Origin: Polytrichum commune
Lineage: Eukaryota; Streptophyta; Polytrichopsida; Polytrichales; Polytrichaceae
Assembly (NCBI GenBank): GCA_950295325.1
Contig: OX485807.1
Location: forward strand, 14,659,001-14,723,000
DNA: 64,000 nt
Direction: 5' to 3'
Shown here: piece by piece, positions 1 through 12,600 of the stretch
Layout: each line of letters opens with the position of its first letter
Position numbering within the stretch: the stretch's first letter is position 1
Made by a program: the position numbers and the translations under genes
The notes under the pieces: generated by a model
Database searches by the model: none
What the model was told of the DNA's origin: nothing
What the model saw: the letters and a program-made list of their open reading frames with translations, nothing else

Positions 1-601
1 CCCGTGGGGACCACCGCCCTAACTAACGACCGTCACAAGAGGCTTCTGTCCTTCGAACTGCGCCAGGATCTAGGTAAGACGGTGATATGAAATCTAGAGG
101 TGTTGAAGAGAGGAGAGGTGTCAAGGGAAGGAGCGGGAGGGCGCCAATCAAGGTGACAAGATGATGTGCGCTCCAGGTATTTGAGTGAGAGATATCTGGG
201 GAGAAATGGGGAAAAACATCTATGTAATAGTAAATTATAATATCTATGAGTTCTCGTGAGAGATCTAGGAAAACTTGGAGATACGAGATCTACGAATCTG
301 GTTGATTACAAGATCAAGTCAGGGGGTTGATATTAGATCTAAGGATGTGGGGGAGGGATCTAGGAAGAGGCCGTGCGTGTTGTGGGGGAATGGCGACGGT
401 GTGGGAAGAGTAAGAGTAGCGGAGAAGAGAAGAGAAGAGACGAGACGCGAAGAGAAGAGAAAAGAGTGAGAGAACGGTGGTGATGATGATGATGATGATG
501 GTGATGATGTGCACACAACGCCTTTGAGCAATTGGGGGATGTTGGGAAGGAGGTTGCATTTCTACAATTTCTGGCTCCGGATGTGAGAAAAATACTTGGG
601 C
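1..601 (+). promoter_or_regulatory. Upstream region and probable 5' leader of the kinase/CYTH gene
   Basis: No protein gene is supported here. The stretch is purine-rich on the + strand, with GAGAAGAGA-type runs at about 414-470 and a GAT/ATG trinucleotide run at about 480-508. An in-frame TGA at 584-586 lies 15 bases before the chosen ATG at 602, so translation cannot begin further upstream in this frame. GA-rich tracts are common in plant promoters and leaders, but I see no convincing TATA box and cannot place a transcription start. Confidence 0.35.
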
Positions 602-3600
602 ATGGAGGAGGCGGGAGGAGGAGGAGGAGGAGGCGAGGTCGTCGCCGTAGCTCCAGAATTCGGGAATCCTCCGCATGACTTACTCGAGTCTTTCCCGCTT
701 CACGTCGTAAGTTCTTCGTTTCTTTTTTATTCTTTTGTTTTTTTTGGTTTCCATCCATCTTGGTTTTTGCGTCAGAGCTCGTTCGCGAATGTGTGGGGAG
801 AGAAATCAAAATTTCGGAAGCTCAATGTGAGGTTATGTGAGGTTTGTGGCGCAAGGAGATGGAAATCTTGAGGTTCTTGATCATCGAGGAGGATTGGTGG
901 GAGTCGTGAACCAAATGATCTTGAGAGTGTCTTGAAGAAATGGTTGGAGTTCTTGAAATTGCAATTCCGCTATGTGTCACTCTCTTTGTCTTGGCGCCAC
1001 TTGTCAGAAAGATGAGTTTCTTTGCAATTGAAGGATCCGCATTCCCACGGCGCACTTGGTAGATCTCGCTTCCATAAATTATTGGCAGTCGACGTAAGCA
1101 AGAGGAAAGAGACGATCGCGTATTGAGCAATCTATCAATCTTTTTTGATAGATTTCGGCTGTCAATAGAAGCCTCTCATGAATCTTTTTTGATATCTCAC
1201 CTCTGTATAGAGAAAGCTCATGACTTTGTTGTCTTTACGTCAGCGAATTTCCTCATGACCTCATTGTGTCAAATTTGATCGGTCGTGTGTTTTTTTCTTT
1301 TTCTTTTTTGATTTTTGGGTTATCGTGGAGGCTACCGAGAAATGTAATTTCCTCCTCGTCTCATCTTCATTCACTCTTTAGGTCCTTAAACCCATTTCCT
1401 CTCCTCCTGGATCTGGCGATTGTTCTTTGCCACCATCGCAATTTCAATACCTGTTGTAATCTGTGATTCTTGAAACCCAAGACCCAGGGTAGGAACTCCA
1501 GCTCGGTGTAAAATCACACCACCGCCCTTTGCTGTTTCGGTGTTCTCCAATTAAGAACGAAGTATAGAGAACAAATTGGTGCATTTTAATTGCTGTTTAC
1601 CTGTTCTTATTCCACTCCACATTGGCAACATCTCCTCGATATTATTCTTGGATGTCATGCTGGGTGCCTTTGGATATTTTGGCATTGTTCAGGAACATGG
1701 TTATGCAGGGGCTTTGTGACAAATTCATTTATCCGAGCAGAAAGAATCCAGTGACTTGTCAAAATATGGTGTATGATTAGTTTTAAGCCCTCTTGAATCA
1801 TCAGCTCATATGTTCCGTTGCATGTAATTTGGCAGTCTTTCGACCATGGTTACTTCCTCACAGTCCGCGCTATCCAAGAGCTACGGGACAAGAAACGAGG
1901 CTCAGTTCTGGTGGGCATTGGTGGACCCAGTGGCTCCGGCAAGTCGAGGTTTGTAGATTGATTGCCTCAAGAAAACACCTATTCTGTATTTGTAATGTAA
2001 AAATCAGACAAGTTTTGCAATTTTTGTGGATTTCATGTACTGCATATATATCATATAGCTGCAGCACTTGAGATCATATGCTGCAGTAAATGAAACCATA
2101 TTTGCGTATAAGCAAAATGCATGGTTAGCCCTAGCCTTGCTGTTTGTGGATTTAGATTCAAGTTTACATAGCTGGAGCTTTTGAGCTTTTGGACATTGGT
2201 GGTGACTTTGCTCAAATCAGGGTTACAATTTTCTGGAACACCATCACATTCAGGGATGTAAATATTTGTTTGGAGTAGTGCTCTTTGAAAGGGCGTTCAC
2301 ACACGACCACCATTCCGGTGGTAGTTTACTTTCTTTGGTTCTATTTGTGAGGGATAAGGAGGGACAAGGAGGGACAAGGTGCATTGACAACAACCACAAC
2401 CACAACCACTACTACTCTACCTTGTCAAACTACAAGACAAGGTGTAGGTGGGAGTAGTTGCAGTGGTTGTAATTTACTTTCTTTGGTCCTATTTTGTTTG
2501 TAGTTACCATGTGGCACTGGTAGAGAACTTCAAGGCCAAAGCATGGGAGAGGATTTGTAGACACAAATCTTCAACTTAGACAACCTTTCGACTAGAATCT
2601 ATAAATTGTTTGTCTCCACTCCATGAATTGCACCAATAGGAGGAATAGTTGAAGTCAAATCCATTCTTCAACTACACTTTGGGCGTAAACGATAACAAAC
2701 TGTAGCTGTGGTTGAAAGTAGGCCTGAAGCACATGCACAACCACAACCACAACCACTTGAGTAGCTGTTTGCAAATTCTCCTTGAGGTTTGAATTGATTG
2801 AGATTTCAGATGGAAAATACCTGTCTTTTTCATGCAGGAGTTTTATGGGATTCAACAGGCTGCTCTTTTAGTGATGAACACGTGCTCCTGCAATAGACGT
2901 GACATTTGATTCCATATAATAAAGTCATCCTTTTAACTTAACTGGACCTTTTTGTCGGGAGTTGGCCCTCTGTGATTTCCCATTGCTTGTTTTGTATACA
3001 AAATCAATAGATTCCTGCCACTTGTGGTGCATGCTTGGAGGTAGTGGTTGAATTTGAATGAAGAGCAACCTATCCTGGTTGACTGAGGGCCAAACTCCGT
3101 TAAGCACCTCTTGGCATGCCAAAATGAGTTTGACCCTCAATGAACCAATATAGAATGTTCTTCGTTCACAGCTCCCCATTACCTCCAAGCATGCACCAAA
3201 CATTTACTGAAAATGGAAAGTGTTGTATGAACAACAACCAACTCCCAACCAAAAGCCATGTTGAGTTAGAGGATTAACCTTCATGACTTGATCATTTTAC
3301 TTCCTCACAGTTCAAGAGTCAGTTCCCTGGATGGATAGTTTGGCTAGAAAAGTTCATTTTCCTAGGTATCATGTGACCTCTCCTGTGTATAGCACAAATG
3401 TATCTTGCCTTTGCCTGAAATTGTTGATATGCGAACAACTGCAGAAAAAAGACAAAAGAAACTGGAAGACTGCCAGTTAGTTTGATGGGATGTGGTCAAA
3501 TGCCTTCAAGAAGTGCTTGGCAGAACACAATCAGCATTTCAAAAAAATGAGATCTCATGGCATATAACCAAACTATTGTGCTCATGGCCTTGACCACAGA

Positions 3601-6600
3601 AAATAATCAATATGTTTCCTAATTATTGGTCGAACTGGGGATTACAGCCTTGCAGCAAAGATTGCATCTGTTCTTGGAGGTGCAGTTATCTCCATGGAGA
3701 ACTATTATGATCCATCTATTACTATTGACGATAGCAACGACTTTGAGACAATTGACTTCAAACTTTTGCTTCGGAATCTTGAGGTATGACCTCCACCCAC
3801 CTCAAACTGCATGTTGGAATATATTCTGCCAGTTTGATAAACACATATGGAGCTTCTATACAGAGAGGGTGCTTCATATAGGGCTCTAAGATGTTATTCC
3901 AGTTGGTCAAGGATGAAATGCTGCATTTCTATTCTCACACAGCTATAAGTTTTCAGCTTCATGATTGTGATTGTCAATACTTTTGTACCAATTTATCAGG
4001 ATCTGCTGAAAGGGAGCAACACACTGATGCCTGTTTTTGACTTCCAAGATAAGCGTCGTGTAGGTCTTACTCCACTGAAGGCCCCAAAATCTGGTGTGGT
4101 AAGCTTTTTCCTCACTGATGTTGGTGACTTTCTAAACTTCTGATATTACAGCCATCTTGAAGTGGTGTTTAAGTTCCTCTTTGGTTGCCTTTCAAATGTG
4201 CGATTATTGAGAATCTAAGTTGTCATGTCTGCTGTAACAGGTTCTTGTTGAAGGAATATATGCACTTCATTCCAGATTGCGCTCCTTGCTGGACATTCGT
4301 GTTGCAGTGGTGAGTGCACCTCAAAAGTGCTAGTAAGAACCATTAAGAAAATTATGAAAATTATGGAGAAGTCAATATTTGCAGGTTATCAATTTTGTTA
4401 AACAGACATCTACTTCATAACGGTGGTTATGAATATATCACAAGACTAGTATCTGGTGGTTACCATCTCGGTTGTCAATACCAAATCATTCTTTTCTTTT
4501 GTTGAGTCACTGAACTAAAATATATCCTCCGAAAACAATATCTCAATCAAATGAAACTGATAATATCAGATTTAATACTATTTTGACTTTCTAAATTTGA
4601 GGTGTTTATCATTGATGTTTACATCTCTACAACTGGTTATTGATTACAACAATGTCTTGTGTGGCGGATATCAATGGTGATTTGTTATCTTAATAATTTG
4701 AGACATGCAGATACCTATAGTCCATAACTGTGTGATAAGCAGGTAGATAGCGGGCCACTACCTGTATAACTGGCCAACATCAGTATAAGGGTTCAAGGGA
4801 AGCAGAAGCAACAGTTATCTGCACATTGTGATAGATAGATCAATGAAGTACAGAGCTTCTTTTTTAAAAATTGAAAATAAAAATTGAATTGAATCTTTGA
4901 GTATACTGGGATTTGAGCTTCGACTTTGAGTTGTAGGTTGGAGGTGTTCACTTCAATCTGCTATCAAAAGTCCGCCGTGACATTGGGGAGACTTTATCCC
5001 TGGATCGTCTTATCGACAGTATTTTTCCCACGTTTCGAACACACATTGAGCCGGACCTTCATCATGCACAGGTGATGATGCAATGCAAAAGCAATCAAAT
5101 TCATTTCTTGGTGATCAGACAGTACCTTGATGTATAAAAAAATTCTATACATAAAAAGTGTAAATACTTGTGAAGTGCTGACATTCTCATCCTCTGTTCT
5201 TTTGCACAGATTAGAATCAGCAACAGCTTTGTCTCTTTGTCACTTCGTGAGCCATATTACATTCTGAAGTCTGAGAAGCAGGTAAGGAAACTATAATTTC
5301 CACATAGCAATTGAGTAGGTCTCAAGCAATTTAAAACTGACAGGTGGCAAAAGTTCAAGAATAAAAATTTATTAAGAGCCGAAGCAGAAAGCACTCTACA
5401 GAATGTATAAATCAATTGTAAATATGCTTCCATTATTGTGAATCCTCATATTGCTTGGATTTGAACCACAATGTGGTGCTTGAATGGCATAGTAATTAAA
5501 AAAGGATTTCTGAACTTCTATCTTCAATGTCAGCTGTTGAAGACTTCAATTGAGATCCTGTTCAACTCTGAGAATGCTCGCCATGAGCAGTAAGCACGCC
5601 CTTTATGGACCTGATGTGTTAGGCCTTTCATTCCAATGTTTTCTGCACAAGTTTTCTATCAAGTTGGGAGTAAAAAAAATTGAAAATTTTAGGAGCACAT
5701 TTTCTGTGTTTTTTTCTTTTCCACTTAATGTATTAATTAAGTAAAGAAAATCCTCTACAACAGGTACATTGAAATGTACTTGAGACCTCCGGCTTACCAT
5801 GATAATGCAAAAACAAGCAATTGGATTCGAATGAGGCAGTGCGGCATCAGATACGAACTTGCAGAGGGAGATCAAAGAATTGTGGACAAACACTTTATCA
5901 TCAAACCGAGAGCTGAATTTGAGGTTTGTGATGAATCATACTTTAGTAATGTGTTATTGTTTCACATCCTTGTTGTGAGATTTTGGAATGGCATAATTCC
6001 TTCCCAAACCTTTTTTGTTTGTTGAGTTTGCCATTGGGGTTATTGCATCCTTCTTTTCACCCTCTTCAAGGGAAATTCTCACTATGCTATGCCCAACCTT
6101 TAATTTTTTGATAGTGGATGACTTCGGCACCTCGTTTGGAATATCCAAAAGTTTAAACACGTGAAACTGGAAAAATTTGTCTACTTTCAGCACTTCAATC
6201 ATTATTTGAAGATGTTGAAGTCTTGCACATGATGTACATGTGCAATGGTCGTGTATGAATTGTTTGAAGACAAGTGGGTGGTGTAAGGTAGGATTTTACA
6301 TGTAATTAGATGCCATGCAACTGTTTAATCCATATATTTCACACATTTCATAGATGTTTATTCATTTACAAAAAATTCTCAATATTAAGCAAGCTTATTC
6401 TATATTTTTTCAAACTTCCTTGAAGACAAATTAAAATTCTCTAAAAAAAATCAACAACTAAAAAAAAACTAATTTATGCATTATTTGACCTGTGCATATG
6501 GTAATCTAATATGGTGTTGATATTCCTGTTGCTTCTGAATAGGTGGGAAAGACCACACTTGGTGGCTTGCTGGCGCTAGGATACCAAGTCGCAGTGAGCT

Positions 6601-9600
6601 ACAAACGAGAGTCCACTATTATTGACACCGGCAAAGTGTCAATCTCCATAGAAACTATTGATGATGTGAATAAGTCTTTTGTTCAAGTAAAGGGCACCGA
6701 CCGCAAGGTATGCATATTATTGGGAAATGGAAATTAATTTTATGTTTGTTCTGCAAGGATAAGAAGTGCATGTGACTTTTGCAATCTATTAATACCATGT
6801 TTATATGCAAAGGAGCTTCTGAGATTAAATCGTGGGCTCAAGCAGGTTGTTGCAGCAGAAGCAGCAGCACTTGGTTTGGACGGACCATGGATCACAAAGT
6901 CCTATATGGAAATGGTACTAGAAACTAAAGGTATTTCTTGTGCCATAACATTCTTAAGTAGCCTATTCAGGTTCCAATGCAAATGGAATAATTTTTATGT
7001 AATCCGGATAACCTAAGAATGATTTCATTGGGGGCATGGCTCTACAATTGAATCTTGGTAACTGTAAGATGGCTGTGTTAGTGTCTGAAGATAGGCAACA
7101 ATGAGGTGTCGTCTAATGAGAGGTTGCCACTTGACTATGCTCGGCTTTCATGCATGGTCTCAAGGACTTTGATTAGTGATTTTTTTCTTGAAGCTAGAAT
7201 AGAAAGAGAATCTCCTTACACATGTTTAAATTTTTTACTCGTGAATTATTTTGAGGGATAAGGAGGCAATTACTATTGGACAATTCTTTTCACTAGAACC
7301 CATAAATTGTTTATCTCCACTCCACAGATTGCACCAATAGAAGGATTGATAAGTGAGGGTCAAAATCCATTCTTCAACTACACCTTGTGTGTAAATGAAA
7401 ACCAAATTGAAGTTTGTTGTTGAAAGTGCAGCCAAATCACAAGCACAATCACAACCATTCGAGTAGTTATGTGTAAACACCCCTTCATATTGTTGTGAAG
7501 AATTTTGTTTTTGCAAACATAAAGGCAATGAAAAATTATCAAAGATATTTACATAGGTTATTGATATAAAAAGAAAATTCTTGTGGGGGAAAGCAGGTCT
7601 TCCGCGTTTAGATTCGCCCCCATTGCCAACATCAGCATTTTCAGGGTCGCGGACGCCTACCTCACCCACACTATTTAGTGCTGCGGAACCGAGTATTTTT
7701 TCACCCATGCCAGTTCGGCTTCAACCATTGGCTCCCTTGAGGGCTCCTGATTCATTGGAAACCTGGACGAGGTCTCCTACAAAGTCAGATGTAGACCAAG
7801 TTGTTGGATCATGGCACCTCACCACCGCATGTGGAGGTAGGACGGCATCACAAATTTCCAAAGGGTGGTGTTTTATGTTATTTATTACTTTACAAATATT
7901 CCTAGTGGTGTAAAATGCAATTATCTTCTAGTATATGTATGATTGTTTATGTAACAGTTTTCTTTAGCAGCAAGATGTGGCACATATTGGAAGAAACTAA
8001 GAAAATCATGCAATTATTAACATATTAATAAGGAATCTGTTATGTCATTTCAAATTTTTATTACTGTTCCACATGATGATTTTACCTCAAGAAGTTTGTG
8101 ATGAACTGAAGAGATACTCATAAAAGAGCAATGAATTTTATGGAAATTGCACTCACCTTTGTTCCGCCCCCACCTTTTTCTGGTGTTTTCATAATCCCTC
8201 CCTTTCTTCAATTTGTGTTCAATTGATTGACCTCTAAAATGCATGAGACACATCTGGTTTTCTGTTTATATGTGATACATGCATAAATACTATAATGCGC
8301 CTGTTTTTACTGATATGTGGTATTTTGACATGGCAACTCCCTTCAATTTGTTCTTCAGAGAATGAGAATGCACCTGAGAATTACACAATCAAGCTCCTTC
8401 CCATGTCCGAGACTTTTGACTTTGATCGAGGACTTCTTTTGGCAGTTCAAGCAATCCAGGTGGGCATGTTGAAGACCAGATTGCTGTTGCTTGTCCATTA
8501 GTATTTGTGCAAATATAGAAGTTCTAATATATTTTTATTCTCATTGGTGCTTCTTGTGCAGACACTTCTGAATGCAAAAGGTCCCCCGGTCATTGTTGGC
8601 ATTGGTACAAAACCCCTACCCCACCAACCATTTTTTTCATTGTGATTAATAAACCACGTCAGCTTCATATTCCATGTTCTACAATCACCTGAAGTTCTTG
8701 TGGAAGGATGATGAGTTATTTCTTGAACTGTCTTTTCCTGAGTGTTGCAAAAAAATTTATTGCTTATGCGAATCTTCATCAATTTATGATTTGTAACCGT
8801 CTCATTTAGCTGTTTATTGAGCTAAGCTTACAAAGACTCTTCAAATATGTGCTTTGCAGGAGGACCAAGTGGTTCTGGTAAGACCAGTTTTGCACATAAA
8901 ATGGCAAACATTGTTGGGTGTGAAGTTGTTTCCATGGAGAGTTACATCAATGCAGACGAAGTGAAGGATTCAAATTACGATGAGTTCAGCACTCTGGACT
9001 TGCCACTTCTGCTTAAGGTGTTTTCAATATTGACCCTCTTTGAAAGGGTTAAAAAACTTTTGAGTGAATGGTGATCAGTGATTACCTATATCAATACCAA
9101 GAAAATTGACCATTTGTAGAAGCAACCCTAAGGCATTCACATACTACCATTTTCTAGGTGGGCATGGAACTTATGCATTACATAGTAGGCTTTCTACCTC
9201 AATGTAGTCAACTTGAGCAATGTTACTTTGCATGTGAACAATCCCAATCATATTGTTTAGGTCAACTTAAAATGTGAGTCATTTATTATGTCCTTGAGGT
9301 CAAATCTGGTATTAATCAAAATTGTACTGTCATATTGAGTCAGCTCCCATTTTGATCCTGTTCCTGCAGATAGTTTGATAGATGTCAATCCAGAAACTTG
9401 ACAGGGTTTTATGTTCATCACAGAATATTGAAGACTTGAAAAGCCATTCATCAACCATGATTCCTCTGTTTGACTTTGAGAAGAACAAGCGGAGTGGATC
9501 AAAGGAGCTGATTGTTTCAGAAGATTGTGGTGTGGTGAGTGCTTTGATAATAGTTCATATTCTCCCAATAACTTTCCTGTATACTTGATGTGTGTTCACA

Positions 9601-12600
9601 TTTCAGGAATTCAATGTCACCACATGCGGGTATATTAAGATTTTGGGTACTTTCAAAATGCACCTTCAAAAGTGCATTGGGTAGTCATGTACCCCTTAGA
9701 AGTGCACTCTGCAGAGAGCTGCAAATGGGTAGTCTTGTATTTTTTGGAAAGTACTAATGAAGGACCTGGATGTTTCAACAGGTTATACTGGAAGGAGTAT
9801 ATGCATTGCATCCCAATATTCGTCCATTTTTAAATCTTTGGGTGGCTGTGGTAAGGACATCTTTTTCTATGTCATATTAATGAATTTGGCCTAAACCCTA
9901 AACGCCAAACAAACTTTTCTGCTTTTTCCCAGTAGTGTTCTCTCCTTCCACCTGCCACTACCTCTGTAATAACAATCCTAAGATATGTCCAAATACCTGC
10001 CTCTGATGTTTTTTGAAGGTTGGAGGTGTTCATTCCCACCTCGTTGCGAGAGTCCAAGGAGATTTGGAACAAAGTGGACGACCAACTTCTCATCAAGAAG
10101 TGATGACCACTGTTTTCCCAATGTTTCAACAAGACATTGAACCGCATCTCATGCATGCTCATGTGAGTAGCTAGACTGTTTTGATTTTCCATTTGGTTTT
10201 AATTAGTATCTGCAATGTTGAAATTGTTTTGTTCATAGAATTCTGTAAGTTTTAATTTAAGCACACAATCTGAATTTTGGGTTGGTGTAATTGTATGCCA
10301 ATCAATTTACATATAATTTGTCTGTCTGCCGCAGTTGAAAATCTCCAATGATTTTGACCCTGTTCACTCCCCAGAAAGCTCAATGTTTGTGCTTAAAAGT
10401 AGCAAGCAGGTAAGATTCTGCTTTAATTTTTCCTTGCAGTAATTTTCGTATTGAACTCATTTGTATCTAGTCATTCGATTAAGGTTTTATACTATTATAA
10501 GATACTCTCTTGTGCAACTTTCTCAAGTATCGATATGGTTGCAATCCTTGGATACACAATGCTGAGATTTTCTTAAATTTGTGCAGGTAACATTTGAGGA
10601 GATAGCCAAAATATTGGACCCAGAGAAGAGAGTGAAAACTGTCCAGAAATTCACTGACATATATTTTCATCTGCCAGGCCTTCCCAATAATGGGAATGGC
10701 ACAGAGAGCAATTGGATTCGTGTCCGAAATTGCGAAGGAAGGTTTGCGCTATTGATTCGTGAGGTAAAATTACAAATATAAATCTCCTAATCTTCAAGCA
10801 ATTGGTACTCTCTATATTATTGTGGTGAGATCTAAGGCTTGTTTGGGTTTTGTTTGTCTGGTTGCAGCCAATAAGGGAAGGAGATTTCATTATACAACCT
10901 AGGGTGGATTTTGACATAAGTGTGAGAACTGTGGCTGGCCTATTGACTCTTGGGTTAGTGACTTAATAATCTTTTCTCCAAGTTGTGAATTTTTCCATTC
11001 TGCAACTCCATATATGATGCCCATCATTTACGTTGTTAAGAACTATCTGGTTTTTATTTCAATGCAAGACACATTGCATGAAAGCTTTAGTTGGAATGTC
11101 GGAGTTGTTAAATTCTATCACAATAAGTTGTTAAGTTTGTGACCACTATTTTAAGTTGATAAGAAACTTGTTGATGATCTTGATCAAGACATGACCAATT
11201 TTTACCCAGTCAAGTGTTTGTTTATTCAATCTTATCAATTGTATGCAACAAGACTTCTGTTGAGGACAATGTCATGGTCAATACTAATAAGCCGTTTTTT
11301 TGGTTCCAGGTACCATGCTGTTGCATACATCGAAGCCACTGCTACCATATACCAAGATGATAAGGTTTGTGTTGCTTTCAGGCATCGTTTAAAGCTTAAG
11401 CATTGATGCATAGGGTGTCAAGATTTTTATTGCAAATAACACATGATTTGATTATGACCCAGTGGTTCTTGTGTCCTAAATGTCCATGCACTTGCTCAAA
11501 TACTCCATCGTAGGGCCACTTTACACTATGGCCAAGGGCCGTGACTATGAAATTGTGAGGCCCTGTCAAACTTACCTGAAGGCCGTCCCATGATAATTGA
11601 AATTGAATATTTTGTGGTCACTGGCCTTCAAGTGCAGTGTGAAGGTATATGCGACTGGGCTCAACCAAATGCTATTTCGTTACTATCCTACTCATAAGAG
11701 CCCTTCTATGCATTCATTTATAATAATCAAGGGTTGTGAGATTCTAAAGTGGCATGGTCTCCCGGTTTTGTGTTAGAGCCACCTTTTTGAGGTGGGCTCA
11801 CCACAAAATCCGGTAGACCATGAAATTTTCCATTTGCATGCCATGTAGGACTCCATGTAGGTTTGTCATCCATTCGAACTTCCCTGTCCCTTAGGCCATC
11901 AAGCTCTACATAAAGTATGGATGTGTTAATTGAACAATTTTGATTTGTATAATTGCAGCTTTTGATAGAGGTGGATCAATTAAGCAACATTCCCACAACA
12001 TACATTCAGATAAAAGGCTCCAACAAGGAGGCAGTGGCAGCTGCAGGTCTGGCGCTCAATCTGGAGGGCAGTTACACTACTATGGTAGGAACCACTATCT
12101 CATTATTTACCCTTTTTAAATTGTGAAATGTGGCTAAGAGGGTGTGTCACATTTCTACGAGCCCCATCAAGTCTTAAAATCATATCTTTGTATTTTTAGG
12201 GTTTGACACTCTATTTGGTACATTATCTTTTGTTAAGGAGAAGAAGACAAAACAAAATCAATTTCCAACAAGAAGAAAACTCTCATATGACATTGATGAT
12301 CAACTTACTACTAAGTATGTACTTGCATCCAAGGGCACCCAAGTTGTGTACCAATACCATTAAGGTATTCAACCGAGTCCAAAAAGGTTCTTGAAGAATT
12401 AGTTAATTTTAGATAGGCCATTTCTGACACAACTAGCTAAAACTAGAATTATGTGTCACTTAACTTACTCTACTTTGTGTGACCAGCCATATATTGAGAT
12501 CATACTGGGAACTGGTGGAGACACTAGAGGTGTGGAGGACCCACAGGCAGCCCGGTTGCAGGAACTTGTGCAATATGTACAGGCTCAGGTTAGTCTTTGA

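Noticed and set aside
360-809. Minus-strand ORFs opposite exon 1 (His-rich, Ser-rich)
   Set aside because: They are produced by the GAT and GAAGAG repeats and overlap the better-supported + strand exon.
6813-6845. Extension of exon 11 upstream ([11 protein letters not shown])
   Set aside because: An alternative acceptor AAAG exists and the frame is open, but module 2 and TTM family spacing (GTDRK directly followed by [11 protein letters not shown]) fit the acceptor ending at 6845 better.
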